Below the pieces are notes generated by a model that worked only from the letters and a program-made list of their open reading frames with translations, was not told the DNA's origin and ran no database searches. Shown in pieces: positions 32,652 to 39,902 of a DNA stretch of 39,902 bases. The stretch is from Phoronis australis (taxonomy: Eukaryota; Phoronida; Phoronidae). Within the stretch, counting starts at the first letter, position 1. Every line of letters begins with the position of its first letter. Location: positions 133,446-173,347 of the forward strand of contig NMRA01000521.1 of assembly GCA_002633005.1 (NCBI GenBank). Direction: 5' to 3'. A program made the position numbers and the translations under genes.

Positions 32652-32662
32652 GGACTATGGTC

Positions 32663-33455
32663 AAATGTGGGTAAAACAAAAGCCACATGGTTTGGAAGTA
32701 AAACTGGTAGTGATGATGTGATTCCTACAAAAGAAAGTCTGTCTTGGACAAAAAATCTTTGTATATTTAGGGACGGATTTTGACACTCAATTGGATAGTA
32801 TGACGCACAAGAACTTCACGGCAAAAATAACTAATAAGTCTTTATTAAAAACGCATTGCCTTATGAAATTACAAAGGATCCCAACATTAGATGGTTCGAA
32901 TTTAGAATACTACACAGGATTATTGCAACAAATATCTTTTTAGTCAAAATCCGTGTTCGGGTTTCTAATTGATGTTCCTTTTGTAATAAAGCTCCAGAGA
33001 CGCTGTCACATCTTTTTTTGGAGTGTCGCCTTGTACAAGATTTCTGGAAGAAATTCGGAAAGCTAATGCAAAAGTGTCGCATTCAGCTTCCCAACAGTCT
33101 CTCTTACGAACGTTCTATTCTTGGACTTTATGAGACGCACGATTTTCTATTTAACATTTTGCTTCTAATAGCCAAACAGCACATTTAAAAGGAGAGATGT
33201 CACAAAAATATACCTAATTTTCACAGGTTTGTTACATATACTTATGAGTGCTATAATGCTGAAAATGAATTGCATATAAAAACTTTGTTTTTGACAGCTT
33301 TTCTGCGAAATGGGAAAATTTAGAAGTTGTTTAATTTATACGAGGTACGAGAATGGTCTCTCCTGATGTGTGCATGCGTGAATGAATAGACGTACTTATT
33401 TGTTTGATTGTTTTTTGTACTTGTTTATAAGTGATAATAAATACCTAAAAAAAGA
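32663..33455 (+). mobile_element. L1/Tx1-type LINE, 3' part, ORF2 C-terminus and tail
   Basis: It resumes the interrupted LINE with GKTKATWFGSKTGSDDVIP and SLSWTKNL, the block that normally follows SGLxxN in L1/Tx1 ORF2. It continues through WFEFRILHRIIATNIFLVKI and the zinc knuckle CSFCNKAPETLSHLFLEC (about 32970-33030). Stops and frame changes are present. The 3' end has an AATAAA (33437-33442) and a short A-run near 33450. Confidence 0.85.
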
Positions 33456-35002
33456 GTACACACTCTACCTCTTGGGGCAATTATACGTCAACAATACTGT
33501 GTATTTCCTATCATGGTGAGCAAAATAATCCAGGAACTTTGCAGTTGCACTTAAAATGGGGTGAAGATGACACGCGTGGTGAAGTTAACAGAAAAAATGA
33601 ATTTTACTCAATGTGGTCGTACTACGGCCATGAGCACCTGATGGAATAAAACGCCGCCTGTACAGTGTAGCTGAGGGCGTTAGTTGTTCTTTTTGTCGAC
33701 TGCTTAATGTTTGGCACCGACGTTTCTCAGGTGAGTAACATCATCTCATTTCAAACCCGCTGAAACGCATAATTTTTAGAGTTAGTTACTTTCATGTTGT
33801 AACCATGGTTACGAATGGAGTGAGCAAGGCTGGTTATGCGCAGCAGCTGCAGTAGCCATCACTGATCACATCAATTATGAAACTTATCTTCTCTGAAAAA
33901 CAGCATTGCGATTATTCTAAATTTTCGTAGTCGTGGTAAAATTGGCATACTTCGCAGGTGAAGTCAGCATAGGCTGTCACCTTTACCCAACGCTATGCCA
34001 ACTTCACCCCCTTCCTCCCTTCCGAATATGTACTCTGTGGCTAACTAAAACCATTTTAACCACTTTCAGGATGCCTACATGTATATAAGGATAAACGCCT
34101 TTTTCACGTACTCGCCAGAAGATCTAAAAATGTAGTGGAAACAGCTCTCCGGGTTTTTAGGTAACTAACAGGATCGTTCTAAAACTCCCTCGACCCCCAC
34201 ACCCCTCGAGCCACGAACCCCTCAGCCCTCGACCCCCTTGACCCACGACCCCTTCGACCAACGACCTCCTCGACCCACGACCTGTGGCAATAGAGGTATT
34301 TGTGCGCTTTTTACATATTTCATAATCTTATTACGTCGCCGAATGACATACGTAAACGCCAGTCTGTCCTGGCTCAAGTCTGATGATTAAAAACATAAAG
34401 TGACGTTGGAACGTGGTCTTGAATAGCGTTGTCACAGAAACACATGTAGTTCCACGAGCGGCTACCAGTGGCCCAGTTCTACTAAACTTAGGGAGAGAGT
34501 GCGTTAACGTGAATGTACACGATTTCATATTTTTATTATTTGCTTTATGTTGTATACTCCTTTACAACATATTCCAACTAACATTGAAATACTTTTAGTT
34601 AATAGTTTTGGTGAATTGAATTTTGAAGAAAAAACAACGATTTTTTTGGTTTCCCGCACGTCATTTCATCAGTAAAAGATGTTAATCAGTTGACAGCATA
34701 CATAAGCAATCCCGGATAGTAGGCCTACATCTAGTTATTTTGGAAGATACGAAGTCTTAAGGAGCGACTTAAAGACGAGGAATGGATATGGGAGCTAAGA
34801 TGACATGCAGGCATTAGATGAAACAAGTAATGAGCCAGACCTTGCAGTGTCGGTAGCCTTTTAGTGTTTGGAGCCGTGCGAACTCGACCCTCCCGCACCG
34901 ACGTCCTCGGCGAATGAAGCCGAGACAGAGCCTACTCAGGCTGCGGTCAGTCCTGATTTCAGAGCTGTCATTTATGAGTGGCAATTCTAGATTTTTATAT
35001 TT
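33456..35002. other. No gene recognised; C-rich minisatellite within
   Basis: No supportable coding exon. A perfect splice-donor string (CAG|GTGAGTAA) at 33730/33731 follows CpG-containing sequence and might mark a non-coding first exon, but nothing else supports it. Confidence 0.35.
34187..34282. repeat. C-rich degenerate minisatellite
   Basis: Roughly seven or eight units of 11-14 bp share CTCGACCCACGACCCC-like words, with C far more frequent than G on this strand. Confidence 0.8.
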
Positions 35003-35621
35003 ATGAGAATGCCACCCGATTTAATTAGTTTTTGCTACACTCGCATACAGTCGATCTCACCTCGCCGAAAGGTGTCACGTTAACCTGTGAGGAAGGTGAG
35101 TACACGACGCCGCGATGTCAGTGGTTCTTTAGCCGAGTGTGTGCCGCTATGGGGTGGCGTATCGTTCCAGCTTGTGCGAGACATGAAGCTGCGAGGAAAG
35201 CGAGTACATCGTTTTTCATTACCTCGAGAACCTGAAATGCTTCGGAAGTGATTCCCGGGAGTAAAGAACAAAAAGTACGCCGTTAATACTATGAGGCCGT
35301 GAAATATCTCCGTGTTTGCCCGGCATTGTTTTGTTTCAAAATGAGTTACAGTCACCCTAACCGAAGTTTATATCAACTGAAACAAAGTGCCAAAGTCTGT
35401 CTCAGCAGATGCTACTTGTAATGCCTTAAGATTGTTTGTGAGTGCAAATGTTTTGAAAAATCAACAATGAATAAAGCACACTGCTCTACCGGCTTCGGAT
35501 GATAAAACTAAATTGAACGCCGCCGTCTGAGTGCTTTCTAATACAGTGTTGTCTGACAGAAAACTGCTGTAAAACTACAACTCAATTTTATTTACTACGG
35601 CAAGATGTTAGAGGAATTTTT

Positions 35622-35698
<77 letters not shown>

Positions 35699-36435
35699 GA
35701 TATTCCATTATTCAAATTATTGTATTGTACACAACTTCCCTTCACGGTTCTGTGCCAAGGGGAACTTTGCCTAGAGGATCCCGACGAGAGAGTAGATTTT
35801 CAATTTCACGGCGAACTCAAAAAAATTCACATGAACATTATTTCTTTGGTTCACTAATCTAGTCTTTTCGTGACTGGAGGTTCAATTTTCCACTTCTGCA
35901 GGCGACTAACCCGGATGATTTATGTTCGTAATGTCTGTAGTCCGGCGTGTCTGATCGAGTTCCGAGCCACCGGGTTATAACGAGCGTTTTGTGTTTAGAA
36001 CAGAGAAAATTCGCAAGTCTAAAATTACAACTCACGGCTATGCTCTCCTGCTGGTATTTCACGGAAGAATAATTCTAATTTATCGCCGAAAAGACTCCAA
36101 ACCTAAGTAAGTTAACCTACCGCACTTTGTAGGTTACGGTACGTTCAAAATTTCGGTAAATCCGTAATAGCGAAATGAAAGCGACTCATTCGTTTAAAAA
36201 CTCAATGTATTTGTAAAGAGTTTATATCGAATATTGGTGTAAAACGATGAATTCAAGTGATAAGGTGAGACCAGTAAGTACCTTGTGAACTGCTGAGCTT
36301 ACTGTGTAAGAATCTGTGACGTCATTGGTTAATTTCAGCACCTCTGTCTGCCGTCTGGTGTCAGGTAAAAGAACTGAAGTTGCTGTTATCGAGTGAAACT
36401 GCTCGATCTAAAGTTGTTTTTGGTGTCATTTTCTT
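35003..36435. mobile_element. Non-autonomous TTAA transposon, copy 2 (inverted)
   Basis: An inverted, diverged copy of the 11202-12870 element. The left end retains GAGAATGCCACCC (35005-35017), and the right end is TGGTGTCATTTTCTT followed by TTAA at 36436-36439; the left TTAA has decayed. Internal blocks match in order, for example around 35350-35520 and 35930-36020. It is shorter than copy 1 and carries an (AC)n microsatellite. No transposase. Confidence 0.8.
35626..35697. repeat. (AC)n microsatellite with short TA tail
   Basis: About 32 uninterrupted AC dinucleotides at 35626-35690, then TATATAT. It lies inside the second TTAA transposon copy and is absent from the first. Confidence 0.98.
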
Positions 36436-36439
36436 TTAA

Positions 36440-37490
36440 TCACGATTTGATTTCCTAACCACTTCAGTGTCGAGTGATTGTGTATGTCTCGAACTGAAAA
36501 CCTACAGTACAATCGAAGTTTTTACCCTGACTTTTAAAGCTAGCGAAGATTGATTTCACTTCTTTTAATACCGAATTCGTTTGTTATCCGATTATTGTTA
36601 TGCTTACTGGAATTTACTTCTTTTAAATATTCTGTCTCGTCTACTTCAAAATTATTAAAGCTTTTTACCGTTTTGATTCATCAATTATTTCGGTAGTGAG
36701 CCTGATTCCAGCCTCTGTGCCGGCTGCAGTCATGAGCTCAAACTATTTGCGAGTCATCTACATTCCATTTTCTACAGTTGGGCATTGACGTATATATAAA
36801 TACATGTAGCTTGCATTCTCTCACTAATGAGAACTTTGCTACGGCAATCAAATTCGTAATATCAGTCACAGTTTGAACATACATAGGCTGATAATACATG
36901 TATTTCCTGACAGCCACGTTCCCAGCAATGGTACGACACGCTATAAAGACTCATTAAATCCTCGTTTCTGCGACGGGTAGAAGCACGATTCTTCTAAATA
37001 GGCTGAGCACAGCGTGGTCCTGAACTGGTTGCGTGCTTGACCGTGTTCTGCTACACACGTGTCACACGCCATTTATGGGCGACTTTAGGTGTGCTTTGGA
37101 AACAAAAACTTTAAAATTGTCTGTCCGTTGGTGCATCCTCCGCTCACGCTCATGAAACTCGTCTCCGGCAACACGCCAAGCAACAACAAATGACGGAGAG
37201 AGGACCTCCATCGTTGAGATCACACAAATACTTTTTTGTGTTTAATTCTTGATTAAAAGTGCACAAGTTGAATGAGAAATATTCCAAATATAATTCCAAA
37301 ATTATTGGTAGACGATTTCCAGAATTTACGACCATGGTGTGAAGGTTTAAGCCTTCTACTTATTTCTAACAGCCACTGACATCGCATGAATCATCTACAT
37401 GTACTTATACGCAGTGAGTAATAATTAACATAACCAACACTCTAACACAATTTACTGGACAGAATTAGAACATATCAACGAAATTCTTAC
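36440..37490. other. No feature recognised
   Basis: AT-rich DNA downstream (minus sense) of the candidate first exon. No following exon could be supported. Confidence 0.4.
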
Positions 37491-37524
37491 CACTTTCACC
37501 TAAGCTTTGCTCGGCGGCCGCCAT
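37491..37524 (-). CDS. Candidate first coding exon (MAAAEQSLGES)
   Basis: Minus strand: ATG in the context ATCAAAATGGCGGCCGCC, then eleven codons and a donor AGTG|GTAAGAA, phase 1. AAAATGGCGGC matches the YY1-type element that often overlaps start codons of animal genes, and the site is CpG-rich in an AT-rich setting. No second exon was found, so the gene is unidentified and this could be chance. Confidence 0.3.
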
Positions 37525-37977
37525 TTTGATACTGTTGTCCTAAGTTTCTCAGTGAGCAAGTGGACGGCGACCAAAAATTGATTATACACTGTAGGATTCT
37601 TGGAGAGTTTCGTCTTAATATACATGTCTTTATGTAACTAATTCATAAATTTATTTATTCGAAAAAATTAACTCTTTTCCTTCTTAAGTGGCATAGTAGC
37701 TAACGTAGGCGCCAATTGTACTCTTTCCGCACACATCCGTCTGGCGAGGTCAAACCTACTCCTATTTCAGTCTTGCGTTTTTTAAATATTACAGTTCTCC
37801 TACTCGTCATAAGTTATACTTCTCTGCATACTGTATTCGTACTTCTCCTGAACGCCAATTTATCCCGATTTCATACCTTCTATTGTTGGCCTCTCGCTTT
37901 GCCACTACTCGGCCGTCGTAGTACATTACGTGTTTCTACCGAACAAACGAACCACCTAGCACCTCCACCGCCTTTAG
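37525..37977. other. No feature recognised; possible promoter of the candidate first exon
   Basis: The part nearest 37530 would be the promoter if the minus-strand first exon is real. The open frame at 37716-37991 has no recognisable domain. Confidence 0.3.
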
Positions 37978-38450
37978 GACAAACTCAATAAGGAGTGCAA
38001 GCTCAGTTGCATGGCCTGCCCCTTTCCAGCGCACCCCAACTACTACCTACGTACCTCCTTACTCGCTTTCATTCCTAAATACGCTGGAGAATTTCTACTG
38101 ACCACCCACCTAACCTACCCAGAAAGAGTAGCGTCAGCGAAGGTATTCGGCCAGAAAATTGCACGTTCCGTAAGCTACACCTGCTTTGACCAAGTTATAG
38201 ACACAATAAACCGTTTTGGGCAAGGTCCTTTAGAAGACAAAAATGGACATGAAGTCAGCCTTTCACTTATTACCAATACACCCAATCGAAATCCATCACC
38301 TGGGCTATCAAAACCAAGCGTATTTCTTCATTGAAAAATGCCTGCCATTTGCTACATCGATATTACCTTACATACATGTACATGTGTAACTCTTCGAGAC
38401 CTTCGCTACGGCTTTGCACTGGGCAGTTCATGCTCAGCACTCAAGCACCA
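37978..38450 (+). pseudogene. DIRS/Ngaro-type reverse transcriptase fragment
   Basis: One frame from 37978 reads DKLNKECKLSCMACPFPAHPN, then GEFLLTTHLTYPERVA, then YTCFDQVIDTINRFGQGPL. After a one-base shift in an A-run near 38240 it continues KMDMKSAFHLLPIHP, HHLGYQNQAYFFIEKCLPF and, past a stop, LFETFATALHWAVHAQ. DxKSAFxLLPIHPxxxHxLG and the preceding HxLSYPE block are specific to DIRS-group (tyrosine-recombinase) retroelement RTs. The YLDD catalytic box, RNase H and recombinase are not seen, so this is a truncated relic. Confidence 0.75.
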
Positions 38451-39464
38451 ATCTCAGCCAACACTCATCAAAAGGACGATCAGGTTCTGCAATCATTCCT
38501 TTCGACAGTGATATCAACTGGTCCCCTATTGACCTCCTCAAGTCCAACATCTGGCCATGTATATTTCGTGCAGGTCCCTCAGTGGCTTCGCGGCCCCGAA
38601 AGTCGAGTCTTACATGTCCCAGTGTATACTTCAAATGCCACCCAGACGCCACGTGTAACTTCCTAGTCAGGCACGACCTTGGAAGGATTGCGGCGCAGTG
38701 CTCAAATGACCAACACCACGCGACTATTGGGCCAGTTGGTTACCAACATCCATGTGGTTTGCTAGTCTACATACGAGGTTCAGTTGCTCAAGACCGCATA
38801 CGGTTTAATAGCATTATTCGGGTTATTCAGAATATCATAATTGGTGGGTACCAACAGCCGAGGACTTCGGGCAGAGGACGTTAAGATTGCCAGCGACATG
38901 GTAGCAGTCAAACTATTGTTTCCAAGACAGACCAACGGGGTAAATCATGAACTCTCGTAATTCATCGCCTCACCCATCAACTTCTAATACGCCCTGTATA
39001 CTACATAACTCGTTTTAGTGGAACCCTCTCCCTCAGTTCCGTTCCTTTTTGGCGGGAAACCTGTCACGTGCTACCAGTTTAGTGCTGTCATCCAGAAATT
39101 CTTGAACACACTTACAGGCCCGTAGCCAGCATTGCGCAGGGGGTGGTTCGAATTTCTTGAACGGTGGACCTTTGATACTTTGCCGCAACGTCGACACTTT
39201 GGAGTTTTCATTAAGGTCCTCCGTTGGCGCAGCTTAATCAAGGGGAAGGGAAATTTCATGGGTAAGGGAAATTTGTATACACAACGATGACTCTCAGTTA
39301 AATGTACATGACGAATCTATCCCTGCTGAAAATTCAAGCCAAAACCCAATTAGAATTGTTAACTGAAGCGCAAGTTTCAATTACCCCATTCCCTGCCAAC
39401 ACAATAGAGAGCCAGTTGGCTGGCCTGCCTCAGTTAAGATGGCATCATAAAATTCTCCAACTGA
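38451..39464. other. No feature recognised
   Basis: The frame of the DIRS fragment stays open to 38884 but loses all recognisable RT motifs after about 38450. The rest up to the LINE fragment shows no supported gene. Confidence 0.4.
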
Positions 39465-39902
39465 ATAGGACTACTTGTGACCTTTTTGACCTGGATTTTC
39501 ATATGGAGGAACCAGAAACCTGTTAGTGTCAGGTCCATTTTTCTAGATATAGCTTCTGCTTTCGACTGTGTCCCTCACGACCTTCTACTTCACAAACTTC
39601 GATCCTATGGCATTACTGGTAATCTTTTAAACATGATCACCTCATATCTCTCCGAAAGAACATACAGTGTTCGTGTCGATGGCGTACTTTCAATTTTATC
39701 CCATCCTGGATTTGTAAACGCAGGTGTACCGCAGGGTAGCGTATTGGGCCCTCTTCTCTTCTTGGTTTATATTAATGACCTTCCTGATAACCTGTCATGT
39801 AGCACATACCTTTATGCAGATGACACGGCGCTTTTTTACCCCTTCGCAGGGAGCAGCCCTGAATGTTCTTTGCAGCTTCAACACGACTTAAATAAACTAA
39901 GC
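39465..39902 (+). mobile_element. CR1/Jockey-type LINE RT, 5'-truncated, runs off window
   Basis: An uninterrupted frame from 39465 to the window end. From about 39516 it reads [41 protein letters not shown], then [23 protein letters not shown] and [11 protein letters not shown]. These are the RT fingers, palm motif [11 protein letters not shown] and catalytic YADD of the CR1/L2/Jockey group, distinct from the L1/Tx1 elements elsewhere in the window. Recognisable similarity starts abruptly near 39510, so endonuclease and upstream parts are absent, as in 5'-truncated LINE copies. The RT core shows no stop. Confidence 0.85.

Larger units (their letters stand above)
27048..32662. mobile_element. 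5.6 kb element inserted into the LINE, unclassified DNA-transposon-like
   Basis: Left and right termini are imperfect inverted repeats: GGCCATAGTCC at 27048-27058 and the complement of GACCATAGTCC at 32652-32662. The flanking LINE bases ACATGTA (27041-27047) and AAATGTG (32663-32669) look like a 7-8 bp target duplication with two changes. LINE ORF2 reads in register across the junction when the insert is ignored. Contents: a decayed minus-strand CXC-type protein near the left end, a region with no coding signal, and ten TGTAGTGTACGTACCCC tags in the right half. No transposase was recognised, so the superfamily is open (7-8 bp duplications occur in hAT and P-type elements). Confidence 0.65.

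Noticed and set aside
33661-33740. Possible non-coding first exon ending at a perfect CAG|GTGAGTAA donor
   Set aside because: The donor string is the only support; no start codon, promoter or downstream exon could be tied to it.
34187-34282. C-rich minisatellite considered as a telomeric or regulatory array
   Set aside because: Units are degenerate and match no telomere repeat; it looks like simple slippage-derived sequence.
35605-35862. Open frame containing a long His-Thr run
   Set aside because: It is a translation of the (AC)n microsatellite.
1-39902. tRNA, rRNA and riboswitch genes
   Set aside because: No complete box A/box B pair, cloverleaf or rRNA-like core was found by reading both strands; the GGTTCGAA-like strings seen lack a matching box A.

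Overview
This is metazoan genomic DNA: AT-rich, intron-bearing and dense in diverged mobile elements. No bacterial operons, ribosome-binding sites or structural RNA genes were seen. A SUEL-lectin-like exon, a kringle exon, DIRS-type and L1/Tx1-type retroelements, a Ty3/gypsy element and many ACATGTA-type palindromes suggest a marine invertebrate such as a lancelet, hemichordate, echinoderm or mollusc. That placement is inference; nothing here fixes the species.

Layout. 1-4670: a nearly complete Ty3/gypsy retrotransposon with one intact gag-pol frame, a tRNA-Leu-like primer site, a polypurine tract and a very short (about 115 bp) LTR. The 5' LTR is cut by the window edge. 4671-18157: a minus-strand host gene is visible through two phase 1-1 exons, a SUEL-lectin-like domain (7916-8248) and then a kringle (6143-6442). 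Its other exons were not found. The region further 5' on that strand holds a 1.67 kb TTAA-flanked non-autonomous DNA transposon (11202-12870) and a rearranged L1/Tx1-type LINE on the minus strand (about 14780-17640), which is interrupted by a palindrome-rich MITE-like block. 18158-18696: a minus-strand terminal exon of a single-pass membrane protein, probably a second gene. 18.7-23.2 kb: no recognised gene, but a perfect 53-bp palindrome and a hAT-like MITE.

23.2-33.5 kb: a plus-strand L1/Tx1-type LINE, mutated but followable through ORF1, endonuclease, RT and C-terminal zinc knuckle. It is split inside its RT-region frame by a 5.6 kb insertion (27048-32662). The insertion has matching termini (CCATAGTCC), a short imperfect target duplication, a decayed minus-strand CXC-type protein and ten copies of a TGTAGTGTACGTACCCC tag. 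It is the least explained object in the window.

33.5-39.9 kb: a C-rich minisatellite, a second inverted copy of the TTAA transposon (35003-36435), a candidate minus-strand first exon (37491-37524), a frameshifted DIRS/Ngaro-type RT fragment (37978-38450) and the 5'-truncated start of a CR1/Jockey-type LINE RT running off the right edge.

Most of the window is therefore intergenic or intronic DNA colonised by layers of transposons, with fragments of two or three host genes on the minus strand. Only the gypsy element looks intact enough to have been active recently.
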